Positions 52,921-60,890 are shown, numbered from the stretch's first letter. The stretch is 64,000 nucleotides of DNA from JANNXQ01 sp038238555 (GCA_038238555.1 JBBRXP010000003.1:30551-94550), one strand, 5' to 3'. The notes: a model not told the origin generated them from the sequence alone. Numbers and translations are program-made.

Positions 52921-54183
52921 ATGACGCTTCAAAATCAGATCGAAGACTTCGGACGCCGCGCTCGAGCCGCCGCTCGCGTGCTCGCGCGGACGAGCGCGGA
53001 GCAGAAGAATCGCGGCCTGCTCGCGATGGCCGATGAGCTCGTGGCCGACGCCCCAGCGATCCTCGCCGCCAACGGGCAGGATGTCCGCAAAGCCAATGCC
53101 GACGGGCTTTCCGGGGCGATGCTCGACCGCCTCACGCTCACCGCGGCGCGACTCGACGCGATGACCGATGGCATCCGGCAGGTCGCCGCGCTGCCCGATC
53201 CGGTCGGCGAAATCCTGCGCGATTGGACGCGACCCAACGGGCTGCGCATCCAGAAAGTGCGCGTGCCCATCGGCGTGGTGGGCATCATCTACGAATCGCG
53301 CCCGAACGTGACGAGCGACGCCGCCGTGCTCTGCACGAAGACCGGCAACGCCACGATCCTGCGCGGCGGGAGCGAATCCATTCACTCCAACGTGGCCATC
53401 GCCGGCGCGCTCAGCCGCGGCGCCGCGCGGGCGGGGCTGCCGGCCGACAGCGTGTTGCTCATTGCCACCACCGATCGCGAGGCCGTGCGCATCCTGTGCG
53501 GCATGGACAAATATCTCGACGTCATCATCCCGCGCGGCGGCAAGGGCCTCATCGAGACCGTGGTGAGCCACGCGCGGATGCCCGTGATCAAGCACTACGA
53601 CGGCATCTGCATCATGTATGTCGATAAGGATGCCGACCTCGCGATGGCCGAGTCGCTCGTGGTCAATGCGAAGTGCCAGCGGCCCGGCGTGTGCAACGCC
53701 ATCGAAACGGTGCTCGTGCATCGCGATGTGGCGGAGAAATTTTTCGCCTCCACCGGGCGCACGCTCCTCGGGAAAGGCGTGGAGTTGCGCTGCGATGAGC
53801 GTGCTGGAGAAATGTTCGACGCTCAACAAATCCGCGCCGCGCGGCCGGAGGATTTCCGCACCGAATTTCTCGACCTCATCCTCGCCGCGAAGGTCGTCGA
53901 TTCCACCGACGAAGCCATCGCGCACATCGAGGACAACGGCTCCCATCACAGCGACGCCATCGTCACCGCGAACGCGGAGACGGCGGAAAAATTCCTGAGC
54001 GAAGTCGATAGCGCGACGGTTTATTGGAATGCGAGCACGCGCTTCACCGATGGCGGCGAGTTCGGCTTCGGCGCGGAGATCGGCATCTCCACCGACAAGC
54101 TCCACGCCCGCGGCCCGATGGCTCTCGAGGAACTCACCACCTACAAGTACGTGCTGCGCGGCAATGGACAAATCCGCTCGTAG
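52921..54183 (+). CDS. proA: Gamma-glutamyl phosphate reductase
   Basis: From ATG 52921 the protein has 420 residues and starts MTLQNQIEDFGRRARAA. It has LRIQKVRVPIGVVGIIYESRPNVT (NADPH domain), the catalytic Cys in QRPGVCNAIETVLVH (about 253-267), GGEFGFGAEIGISTDKLHARGP and the C-terminal ELTTYKYVLRG. It reduces gamma-glutamyl phosphate to glutamate semialdehyde in proline synthesis. Length and motifs are complete. The start is set by the family N-terminus; a longer frame begins at 52888 within the repeat. Confidence 0.96.
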   Translation: MTLQNQIEDFGRRARAAARVLARTSAEQKNRGLLAMADELVADAPAILAANGQDVRKANADGLSGAMLDRLTLTAARLDAMTDGIRQVAALPDPVGEILRDWTRPNGLRIQKVRVPIGVVGIIYESRPNVTSDAAVLCTKTGNATILRGGSESIHSNVAIAGALSRGAARAGLPADSVLLIATTDREAVRILCGMDKYLDVIIPRGGKGLIETVVSHARMPVIKHYDGICIMYVDKDADLAMAESLVVNAKCQRPGVCNAIETVLVHRDVAEKFFASTGRTLLGKGVELRCDERAGEMFDAQQIRAARPEDFRTEFLDLILAAKVVDSTDEAIAHIEDNGSHHSDAIVTANAETAEKFLSEVDSATVYWNASTRFTDGGEFGFGAEIGISTDKLHARGPMALEELTTYKYVLRGNGQIRS

Positions 54184-54199
54184 CCGCCACCCTTCCGGC

Positions 54200-54370
54200 A
54201 TGATCGCCCACGCCGATACCTACAAGTTTTCGGTCGATGAATTGAATCGTCTCGTGGAGACCGGGATCTTCGACGAGGACGATCGCTTCGAGTTACTCAA
54301 CGGAGAAGTCATCCTCGCTCTCGCCCGTTTCCCCGAGCGCTGTGTGGAAGTGAGCGAGATCATCCCGTAG
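54200..54370 (+). pseudogene. Truncated Uma2-family (PD-(D/E)XK-like) endonuclease fragment
   Basis: The 56-residue product begins MIAHADTYKFSVDELNRLVE and continues TGIFDEDDRFELLNGEVI. This is the conserved N-terminal helix-strand of Uma2 proteins (about 190 residues in full), in which the acidic residues of DEDD and GE follow each other in this way. After GEVI the similarity is lost, and the frame ends after 18 more residues. The catalytic core is missing, so the fragment should be inactive. It sits between proA and the lactonase gene. Confidence 0.6.
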
Positions 54371-54412
54371 TTACATTGCCTGTCGCGCGGGGGGTGTGCA
54401 TGGTGCGCGGCC

Positions 54413-55519
54413 ATGACAAACCTCCTTCCCTTTTTCCTGCTCGTCTCCACGGTGGCGCTCGCTGCGGACGTTCCATTTTACCTCGGCACTTACACCAAGC
54501 CCGGCAAGAGCGAGGGCATCTACTTCGGGCGCCTCGACACGGAGACCGGGCGGCTCGGGCCGGTGGTGCTCGCGGGCAAGGCGGTCAATCCCAGCTATGT
54601 CGCCCTCTCGCCCGATGGCCGGCATCTTTATTCCACGACCGAAGAAAACGGCGGCGCAGTCGCAGCCTTCGCGGTGAGTGCCGATGGCAGGCTCACGCTG
54701 CTCAACACCAGCGCCACCGGCGGCACCGGCACCTGTCACGTGTGGGTGGATGCCGCCGGGCGCAACGTGCTGAGCGCCGATTACAGCAGCGGCACCGTCG
54801 CGAGTATGCCGGTGAAAGCGGACGGCTCCCTGGGCGAGCGCACAGGCTTTGCAAAGCTCGAGGGCTCCGGCCCCGACCCGAAGCGCCAGGCCAGGGCCTA
54901 TGCCCACGGTATCTACTCGGGCTTGGCGGACAAGTACGCGTATGTCTGCGATCTCGGGTCGGACAAAGTGTGGACCTTCCGTTTCGATGCCGCGCGCGGC
55001 GCGCTCACGCCGGCCGCGCCTCCATTCGCCAGCGTTCCGCCCGGCGGCGGCCCGCGGCATCTCGCGCTCCATCCCAGTGGCAACTTTGCCTACGTGAACA
55101 ATGAGATGGGCCTGACCGTCACCGCCTTTGCGCGCGACGCCGCGACCGGTGCGCTCACCGCGCTGGAGACCGTGCCGACTCTGCCAGCGGGCACCGACAC
55201 GGTGGGCGTCACAACCGCGGAAATTTTTTGCCACCCGACCGGGAAGTGGCTCTACGTCTCAAATCGCGGGCACGACTCGATCGCCACGTATTCCATCGCC
55301 GCCGACGGCCGGCTCCATTTTCTCGAAGCCGCGCCCGCACAGGTGAAGGTGCCGCGCGGCTTTGCCATCGACCCCAACGGCCGCTGGCTCATCACCGCCG
55401 GCCAGGACGATCACAAGATCGCCGTGCTCAAGATCGACTCCGCGACCGGCCGTCTCACGCCCACCGGCCACACCGCCGAAGTCGGGAGCCCGGTGTGCGT
55501 GCTCTTTGCGCGCCCGTAA
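54413..55519 (+). CDS. Exported lactonase-family propeller protein (6-phosphogluconolactonase-like)
   Basis: The 368-residue protein has a short signal peptide (MTNLLPFFLLVSTVALAADV) and a seven-bladed propeller with repeats such as YLGTYTKPGKSEGIYFGRLD, NPSYVALSPDGRHLYSTTE, GPRHLALHPSGNFAYVNNE and EIFCHPTGKWLYVSNRGHDSI. This matches the lactonase/YbhE (Pgl) family. The signal peptide points to a periplasmic sugar lactone or other substrate rather than cytosolic 6-phosphogluconolactone. Confidence 0.9.
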   Translation: MTNLLPFFLLVSTVALAADVPFYLGTYTKPGKSEGIYFGRLDTETGRLGPVVLAGKAVNPSYVALSPDGRHLYSTTEENGGAVAAFAVSADGRLTLLNTSATGGTGTCHVWVDAAGRNVLSADYSSGTVASMPVKADGSLGERTGFAKLEGSGPDPKRQARAYAHGIYSGLADKYAYVCDLGSDKVWTFRFDAARGALTPAAPPFASVPPGGGPRHLALHPSGNFAYVNNEMGLTVTAFARDAATGALTALETVPTLPAGTDTVGVTTAEIFCHPTGKWLYVSNRGHDSIATYSIAADGRLHFLEAAPAQVKVPRGFAIDPNGRWLITAGQDDHKIAVLKIDSATGRLTPTGHTAEVGSPVCVLFARP

Positions 55520-55539
55520 CTGCGACGCCCCCGTCGCAG
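55520..55539. terminator. Hairpin after lactonase gene
   Basis: CTGCGACG and CGTCGCAG form an 8-bp perfect stem around CCCC directly after the lactonase TAA. A second GC-rich hairpin follows at about 55550. No T-run is present, so terminator function is by position. Confidence 0.4.
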
Positions 55540-55579
55540 GAAGTGCCCGCGGCGCCTCGCCGCGCGGGCGGTGAGAGAA

Positions 55580-55609
55580 GTTGAGTGTTGAGAGTTGAGT
55601 GTTGAGTGG
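55580..55609 (+). repeat. Heptanucleotide repeat upstream of prepilin peptidase
   Basis: Three to four TTGAGTG-type units with one GTTGAGA variant run up to the ribosome binding site of the next gene. The unit is the same as at 34001 and 35881. Confidence 0.85.
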
Positions 55610-55613
55610 AGGA
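55608..55613 (+). promoter_or_regulatory. Ribosome binding site GGAGGA
   Basis: A strong GGAGGA lies three bases before the ATG at 55617, one of the few clear Shine-Dalgarno sites in the window. It decides that start over the GTG at 55599, which lies inside the repeat. Confidence 0.7.
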
Positions 55614-55616
55614 AGA

Positions 55617-56768
55617 ATGCGCGCCTCGCGCGTGGATTCACAAATCTCAACTTTCTACTCCCTGCTCTTCGCCGCCTTCGCCTTCGTCTTCGGCGCGTGC
55701 ATCGGCTCCTTTCTCAACGTCTGCATTTACCGGCTGCCACTCGGCTTGAAGGTCAACGAGCCCGCGCGCTCCTTCTGCCCCAGCTGCAAGTATCAAATCC
55801 CCTGGCACCACAATCTGCCGCTCTTCTCGTGGCTCGCGCTGCGCGGCCGGTGCGCAAATTGCGGCGCGCGGATTTCCTTCCGCTACTTCGGAGTCGAGCT
55901 GCTCACGGCGCTGCTCTTCCTCGCAGTGTGGCTGCGACTCATGTGCTGGCCGCGCGCCGACTGGCCCGATGCGCCGTGGCTGCTCGCGCTGCCTTACTGG
56001 ATTCTCACCGCGCTGCTCATCGTCGCCACGTTCATCGACTTCGAGCACTTCATCATCCCCGATGAAATCACCTGGGGCGGAGCCATCGCCGGCGTGCTGC
56101 TGAGCTTTGCCATCCCCACGCTGCACGGCCAGCAGAGCGCGCTGCTCGGCGGCACGTGGTCGCTGGCCGGCGCAGCTTGCGGTTACCTGGCGCTGTGGGC
56201 CGTGGTCGAGTTGGGAAAGCTCGCCTTCGGCAAAAAGCGCATCGTCTTTGAAAAGCCCGAACCCTTCTCGTGGACGCGCCGGGGCGATGAGGCGGACTTC
56301 CTCGTCGGCGACGACAAGATGCTGTGGAGCGAATTCTTTGTGCGCGGAAATGAAGCGCTGCTGCTGACGTGCCCCGAGGTCGAAATCGACGGCCAAAGTT
56401 TTGAAAACGCGCAGCTCCGTTTCACCTGCGGCTGGCTGGAAACCGGCGGCCGCAAGTTCGAGCTGGTGAAGCTCGACACGATCCGCGGCACCGCGAGCGA
56501 GGTTACTCTTCCGCGTGAGGCGATGGGTTTCGGCGACGTGAAATTCATCGCCTGCATCGGCGCCTTTCTCGGCTGGAAAGCCGTGCTCTTCACCATCATC
56601 GCCGCGTCAGTCATCGGCGCGGTCGTCGGCATATTTACCCTGCTCGCCGGCCGCCGCGAATGGTCCGCGCGCATTCCTTTCGGCCCCTATCTCGCGCTCG
56701 GCGCGCTGCTCTGGTTCTTCGCCGGCCCGGAATTGCTCGCGTGGTATCTCCGTCTCGCCGCCCCTTGA
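55617..56768 (+). CDS. pilD: Prepilin peptidase (type IV, A24 family)
   Basis: From ATG 55617 this is a 383-residue membrane protease/methylase. It has the N-terminal GACIGSFLNVCIYRLP segment, the Zn-type Cys pairs CPSC (54-57) and CANC (79-82), and the two catalytic aspartates: D141 in FIDFEHFIIPDE and D307 in GFGDVKF. It cleaves type IV pilin and pseudopilin leader peptides. Between the two Asp motifs there is an unusual ~95-residue hydrophilic insertion (about 205-300), for example FSWTRRGDEADFLVGDDKML and LRFTCGWLETGGRKFELVKL, absent from E. coli-type enzymes. Methylase signature details are consistent. Confidence 0.92.
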   Translation: MRASRVDSQISTFYSLLFAAFAFVFGACIGSFLNVCIYRLPLGLKVNEPARSFCPSCKYQIPWHHNLPLFSWLALRGRCANCGARISFRYFGVELLTALLFLAVWLRLMCWPRADWPDAPWLLALPYWILTALLIVATFIDFEHFIIPDEITWGGAIAGVLLSFAIPTLHGQQSALLGGTWSLAGAACGYLALWAVVELGKLAFGKKRIVFEKPEPFSWTRRGDEADFLVGDDKMLWSEFFVRGNEALLLTCPEVEIDGQSFENAQLRFTCGWLETGGRKFELVKLDTIRGTASEVTLPREAMGFGDVKFIACIGAFLGWKAVLFTIIAASVIGAVVGIFTLLAGRREWSARIPFGPYLALGALLWFFAGPELLAWYLRLAAP

Positions 56769-56774
56769 TCGCGT

Positions 56775-57035
56775 TCATTCCGCGGAAACGATCACTCGCG
56801 CGCGAAAGCCGAGCCGGCGCAGGAAGTCCTCGCAATCCTGCCGGCGCAAACCGAACTCTGCCACGTCCGCCAAGCCAAGGCGCCCGACGATCTCGGAAAG
56901 CATCTCGACGTCATCCTCCGCAAAATCCGCGTCCATCATCGTGCGCTCGGCCCAGTCCACGAGCCCCGCGTGGCTGAGCTCGCCTTGCAGGTGGCGAGCA
57001 ATCTGATCGGCGACGGCTTGGCGTGTGATCTTCAT
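56775..57035 (-). CDS. Small conserved-looking protein of unknown function
   Basis: The 86-residue soluble, acidic protein starts MKITRQAVADQIARHLQGEL and has patterned helices LVDWAERTMMDADF, EMLSEIVGRLGLADVAEFGL and RQDCEDFLRRLGF. A good ribosome binding site (AGGGAG) precedes the ATG. I do not recognise a named family. Two short upstream frames end near its start, and the tRNA-Pro gene lies about 180 bases upstream on the same strand. Function is unknown. Confidence 0.65.
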   Translation of the reverse strand: MKITRQAVADQIARHLQGELSHAGLVDWAERTMMDADFAEDDVEMLSEIVGRLGLADVAEFGLRRQDCEDFLRRLGFRARVIVSAE

Positions 57036-57045
57036 GATCTCCCTG

Positions 57046-57117
57046 TTACAACTGTCGGTGCCCCAAATCGACGGGGAACTTTTCGTGCAACGCCCACCAA
57101 ACGCCCTCCACGATCAT
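57046..57117 (-). CDS. 23-residue small ORF with good ribosome site
   Basis: ATG at 57117 is preceded by CAGGAGAT (Shine-Dalgarno) at suitable distance and encodes MIVEGVWWALHEKFPVDLGH followed by three residues and TAA. It ends 10 bases before the 86-residue gene on the same strand, so it could be a leader or a companion peptide. Too short to prove by sequence. Confidence 0.35.
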   Translation of the reverse strand: MIVEGVWWALHEKFPVDLGHRQL

Positions 57118-57213
57118 ATATCTCCTGCCAGAATCGGGTCGTGTTTTCGAGAGCGTCCACTTCTCTGAGGTAACGGGCGAAGCCGCCGGTGCGGCACAAG
57201 CGGGCGGCACTCC

Positions 57214-57287
57214 TCGGGCTGGCGGGATTCGAACCCACGACCTCTTGAACCCCATTCAAGCGTTCTACCAAGCTGAACTACAGCCCG
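57214..57287 (-). tRNA. tRNA-Pro (anticodon GGG)
   Basis: The reverse complement folds as a 74-base tRNA: acceptor CGGGCTG with CAGCCCG and discriminator A, D arm GTTC/GAAC around AGCTTGGTA, anticodon stem CTTGA/TCAAG around loop ATGGGGT, and T arm GTGGG/CCCGC with TTCGAAT. The loop places GGG at positions 34-36, reading CCC/CCT proline codons. C1-G72 with A73 is typical of bacterial tRNA-Pro. No CCA is encoded. Confidence 0.95.
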
Positions 57288-57379
57288 TCTGCGGAGAGAG
57301 GCGGATGTTCGCGGCGCGGCACGGATTCGGCAAGGGGTTTTCGCGTTTCAATCCTTCGCCGCGACCGTAACTTCCGCGC

Positions 57380-58417
57380 ATGAATCTCGAAAAAGTCGCC
57401 GTGGTCGGCGCCAGCGGATACTCGGGCGAAGAGCTCGTGCGGTTGCTCATCGGGCACGAGGGCATCGAGCTCGTGGCGCTCACCTCGCGGCAACTCGCGG
57501 GGCAGACGGCGGCGCAAGTCTTTCCGCGGTTTGCCGGCACGCGCTACGCGGGACTGGCGTTCGTCGAGTCGGAGATCGCGCGCATCGTCGAGAGCGGCGC
57601 GCGCTTTGTCTTCCTCGCGGTGCCGCATGGCGTGGCCGCGGAATATGCCGGGCCGTTGCTCGACGCGGGGCTGCGCGTCATCGACTTGAGCGCGGATTTT
57701 CGGATCAAGGACGCGGGGGTGTATCGCGAGTTTTACGGCGAGGCACATCACGCGCCGGAGCTTGCAGCCATCAGCGTTTACGGGCTGCCGGAGATTTACC
57801 GCGAGCAGATCAAAAGCGCGCGGCTCGTCGCGTCGCCGGGATGTTATCCCACGAGCATCATCCTGCCGCTGCACCCGCTGCTGCAAAGGCGGCTCATCAA
57901 GCCGCACAGCATCGTGGCCTGCTCGATGAGCGGTGTGAGCGGCGCGGGGCGCAACGCAAAGGTCGATTATCTTTTCACCGAATGCACCGAGAGCCTGCGC
58001 GCCTACAGCGTTCCGAAGCACCGGCATCTCGCCGAGATCGAGCAGGAGCTTTCCGCGGCGGCAGGTGAAAAGGTGACGCTTGATTTTGCGCCGCACCTCG
58101 TGCCGGTGCAGCGCGGCATTCACAGCACGATTTTCTGTGCGCCCGCCGAGGGCATCGAGCTGGAGCACATCGCCGATGCGCTGCGGGAAAGTTATGGCCG
58201 CGAGCCCTTCGTGCGGTTGCTCGGCGAGACCGCGTTGCCCGACACCAAGAACGTGACGCGCACCAACTTCATCGACATCGCCTGGCGCCACGACCCGCGC
58301 ACGGGCCGCTTCCTCCTGCTGAGCGCGGAGGATAATCTCACCAAAGGCGCCGCGGGCCAGGCCGTACAATCCCTCAACATCATGTGCGGACAGGACGAGA
58401 CGAGGGGGTTGCTGTGA
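57380..58417 (+). CDS. argC: N-acetyl-gamma-glutamyl-phosphate reductase
   Basis: The 345-residue protein starts MNLEKVAVVGASGYSGEELV (NADP-binding), and has HGVAAEYAGPLLDAGLRVIDLSADFR. The catalytic Cys155 lies in ASPGCYPTS; MSGVSGAGRNAK and PHLVPVQRGI follow. It makes N-acetylglutamate semialdehyde in arginine synthesis. Length is normal for ArgC. It is oriented away from the tRNA-Pro gene and its TGA abuts the left arm of an inverted repeat (58418). Confidence 0.96.
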   Translation: MNLEKVAVVGASGYSGEELVRLLIGHEGIELVALTSRQLAGQTAAQVFPRFAGTRYAGLAFVESEIARIVESGARFVFLAVPHGVAAEYAGPLLDAGLRVIDLSADFRIKDAGVYREFYGEAHHAPELAAISVYGLPEIYREQIKSARLVASPGCYPTSIILPLHPLLQRRLIKPHSIVACSMSGVSGAGRNAKVDYLFTECTESLRAYSVPKHRHLAEIEQELSAAAGEKVTLDFAPHLVPVQRGIHSTIFCAPAEGIELEHIADALRESYGREPFVRLLGETALPDTKNVTRTNFIDIAWRHDPRTGRFLLLSAEDNLTKGAAGQAVQSLNIMCGQDETRGLL

Positions 58418-58529
58418 GGTGGATGGCGCGCTCCCAGCGCCGTGCGTAACTCTGCGCGATAGCGCCGTCTTTCAGTCAGCGGCCTGCGGCCGAAATGGAA
58501 CGCATGGCGCTCGGAGCGCGCCATCCACC
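58418..58529. repeat. Inverted-repeat element with 29-base arms
   Basis: 58418-58446 and 58501-58529 are reverse complements at 27 of 29 positions; the outer 17 bases are perfect. It sits exactly between the argC stop and the 3' end of the gluQ gene, and the right arm is inside the gluQ coding frame. Size and structure resemble a MITE-like element. Confidence 0.8.
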
Positions 58530-59317
58530 GGGCCATCCCGCAACTCTGCCGCCCTCCGGCCTTCGGCCCGCAGCGCGCGCAGGCTCAGCGCGTCGTCGCG
58601 TTTCGCCAGCCGCATGCCGCGCGCATCGGTCACGAGCGGGCAGTGGAAAAATGCGGGCGGCTCCTCATCGAGCGCGCGATAGAGCAGGAGTTGGCGGAAT
58701 GTGCTCGCGATCAAATCCGCGCCGCGCACCACTTCGGTGATCTGCATCCTGGCGTCATCGACCGCGCAGGCGAGTTGATAACTCGGCAGATCGTCCTTCC
58801 GCCACACGAGGAAGTCGCCGAAGTCCACGCCCGCGACCGCGCGCTGCGGACCGAAGTTTTCGTCTGTGAATGTGATCGGCTCGCAGTCGGGAACGCGGAA
58901 GCGCCAGTTCACGCCGGCGCGCGGAATTTGAATTTTGGAATCTCGGCACGTGCCGGGATAGGGCGGCCCGTCTTCGCCCGGATGCGGTGCGGCGAGCGCG
59001 CGCAGCACATCGCGCCGCGAGCAAGTGCACGGATAGATGAAGCCCGACTCGCGCAGCCGCTCGAAGGCAGCAGCGTAGTGCGGCAATCGCGCGCTCTGAG
59101 CGCAGGGGCCTTCGCTCCAACGCAGGCCGCACCAGCGCAGGTCTTCGAGCATCGCGGCGGCAAAGTGGGGCCGGCAACGCGGGGCATCGAGATCGTCGTT
59201 GCGGAGGATGAGCGCGCCGCCGTGCGCGTCGGCGCGCTCTTGGGCAATCCAGAAAGTGCGCGCGTGACCGAGGTGCAGGAACCCGGTGGGTGAGGGAGCG
59301 AGGCGACCGCGATACAC
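58472..59317 (-). CDS. gluQ: Glutamyl-Q tRNA(Asp) synthetase
   Basis: From a GTG at 59317 the protein has 281 residues: YRGRLAPSPTGFLHLGHA (HIGH-type motif), NDDLDAPRC, YPCTCSRRD (Zn-type Cys), GVDFGDFLVWRKDDLPSYQLA, and the KMSKS-like RLAKR. It attaches glutamate to the queuosine of tRNA-Asp and lacks the anticodon-binding domain of GltX. The open frame reaches 59416 through a dispersed repeat, so the shorter start is preferred. The last ~20 residues (from GPVDGALRAPCV) are encoded by the inverted-repeat arm and look acquired. Confidence 0.9.
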   Translation of the reverse strand: MYRGRLAPSPTGFLHLGHARTFWIAQERADAHGGALILRNDDLDAPRCRPHFAAAMLEDLRWCGLRWSEGPCAQSARLPHYAAAFERLRESGFIYPCTCSRRDVLRALAAPHPGEDGPPYPGTCRDSKIQIPRAGVNWRFRVPDCEPITFTDENFGPQRAVAGVDFGDFLVWRKDDLPSYQLACAVDDARMQITEVVRGADLIASTFRQLLLYRALDEEPPAFFHCPLVTDARGMRLAKRDDALSLRALRAEGRRAAELRDGPVDGALRAPCVPFRPQAAD

Positions 59318-59380
59318 TACGGAAGGAGTACTGAGCAAACCGGGTGGAGGCAAATCCCGGCGCCTGCAGCCTGCTTCTTC

Positions 59381-59414
59381 TTCTGTGCCTTCTGTGTATT
59401 CCGGGGACTTTCCC
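59381..59414. repeat. Short dispersed repeat upstream of gluQ, copy 2
   Basis: Matches 52886-52920 in the same orientation, with TGTGCCTT and TGTGTATT in common. It occupies the gap between the end of moeA (59417) and the gluQ start, and it creates a false N-terminal extension of gluQ. Confidence 0.6.
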
Positions 59415-59416
59415 AA

Positions 59417-60610
59417 TCACGGAATATCGAGCAGCAGGCACTCGCATTCCGCGCCGGCCGGGAAATTTCCGGCGCCGGCAGGAATCTTGAGCAGCGCATT
59501 GACTCCGCGCAGACCGCAAAGGTCGCCCGAGCTCTGCCAAACCAGCGCTTCCGCGACCAGGCGTCCCGCGATGAGCGAGACCCGGGCCGGCCACCAAGTC
59601 TCGCGCGGGTCGGCCGGCTCGGAGAATGCGCGCGCCACTGGCATCGTCACGAGAGGCCACGCCGCGGGTGCGCCCTCGAAACATTCGAGAGCGCGCGCAA
59701 TGGCGACGTGGAAGGTAACGAAGTGCGAAACCGGATTGCCCGGAATGACGAAGGCGGCCTGCCGCTGGCGCGTGGCGAAGATGAGCGGTTTGCCGGGACG
59801 GAGATTGAGCTTGCGAAAAACAATCTGAAAGCCGAGCCGCTCGAGCACGCGCGCTCCGAAATCGAAATCTCCCACGCTCGCCCCGCCCGAGAGGAGCAGC
59901 AGATCCCAAGTGTCTGTGCCCGCCGCGGCGACTGCGCCGATGAGGGCTTCGAGCGAATCGCCGCACCGAGCCTGGCCGATGAGCGCCGCGCCGCGTTCGG
60001 CGAGTAACGCGGCAATGAGCGTGGAATTGGAATCGCGAATCTGCCCCGCTGCCGGCTCGGAGGCGGGATCGACCAGTTCATCGCCCGTGGTGAGATGCAG
60101 CGCGCGCACAGCCGGCGAGACGCGAGGCTCGGTGGCGCCGAGCTGCGCGAGCAGCGCGAGATCGGCCGGCCCGAGGCGCGTGCCGGCGTGCAGCAGCGCC
60201 TGGCCCGCGCGCGCATCCTCGCCGCGCCGCCGGATGTGCGTGGTCGAGGTGCGGCGGACCGGGATCATGAAGTCCCCATCGCGCCGCGCATCCTCCTGCA
60301 TGAGCACTTGGGAGGCGCCCGCTGGAATGGCCGCGCCGGTGAAGATGCGCGCGCATTCTCCCGGCCGCAGGCCCACCGTGGCGGGCGTGCCCGGTTGAAT
60401 CTCGATGACGACGCGGAACCGTTCCGAGCGGTCGTCGAGGCCGAGCGCGTAGCCATCCATCGCCGAACGGTCAAAGGCCGGCAGGTCTTCGCGCGCCGCC
60501 ACCTCTTCGCGCAGCACGCGCCCGCGCGCTTGCGCCAGCGTTGACCGCACGGTATCGAGCGGCTGCACGGTCTGCGCGATCGCGGCGCGCGCTTCAGCGA
60601 GAGAGAGCAT
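59417..60610 (-). CDS. moeA: Molybdopterin molybdenumtransferase MoeA
   Basis: The 397-residue protein has the MoeA N-terminal DLPAFDRSAMDGYAL, CARIFTGAAIPAGAS, and the catalytic region LLLSGGASVGDFDF, followed by KPGKPLIFA-like NLRPGKPLIFATR and FVIPGNPVSHFVTFHV. It inserts Mo into molybdopterin-AMP. It starts 49 bases from the divergent moaD. No other mo gene lies in the window. Mo-enzyme partners must be elsewhere. Confidence 0.95.
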   Translation of the reverse strand: MLSLAEARAAIAQTVQPLDTVRSTLAQARGRVLREEVAAREDLPAFDRSAMDGYALGLDDRSERFRVVIEIQPGTPATVGLRPGECARIFTGAAIPAGASQVLMQEDARRDGDFMIPVRRTSTTHIRRRGEDARAGQALLHAGTRLGPADLALLAQLGATEPRVSPAVRALHLTTGDELVDPASEPAAGQIRDSNSTLIAALLAERGAALIGQARCGDSLEALIGAVAAAGTDTWDLLLLSGGASVGDFDFGARVLERLGFQIVFRKLNLRPGKPLIFATRQRQAAFVIPGNPVSHFVTFHVAIARALECFEGAPAAWPLVTMPVARAFSEPADPRETWWPARVSLIAGRLVAEALVWQSSGDLCGLRGVNALLKIPAGAGNFPAGAECECLLLDIP

Positions 60611-60659
60611 GGCGGGCGAAGTTGTAGCCGGCAGCGCGCTTCGCGGCTACATCGCAGCG

Positions 60660-60890
60660 ATGCAGGTCACACTCCTCGCCTTTGCCCATACCCGTGAACA
60701 ACTCGGCTTTGACGAGCGGCTCGTGGATTGCACCCGCCACGACACCCCGCGCACGCTCCTGGCGCGCATCGCCCCCGGCTTCGCTCCAGAGGGTCTGCGC
60801 GTGGCGGTGGATTGCGAATACCACGACTGGGACACCCCCATCGGCGTAGCGAAAGAGATCGCGCTGATCCCTCCCGTGAGCGGTGGCTAG
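60660..60890 (+). CDS. moaD: MoaD-like sulfur carrier protein
   Basis: From ATG 60660 this is a 76-residue ubiquitin-fold protein starting MQVTLLAFAHTREQLGFDE and ending PPVSGG. The C-terminal Gly-Gly is the site of thiocarboxylation. AHTREQLGFDE is the typical MoaD N-terminal pattern. It gives sulfur for molybdopterin synthesis. The frame is open upstream to 60609 but only the inner start fits the family. It is divergent from moeA. MoaE is not in the window. Confidence 0.85.
   Translation: MQVTLLAFAHTREQLGFDERLVDCTRHDTPRTLLARIAPGFAPEGLRVAVDCEYHDWDTPIGVAKEIALIPPVSGG

Noticed and set aside
57032..57271. 79-codon minus-strand frame ending GAPTVVTGRS
   Set aside because: Its N-terminal half is a translation of tRNA-Pro (NGVQEVVGSNPASP pattern), a known artefact.
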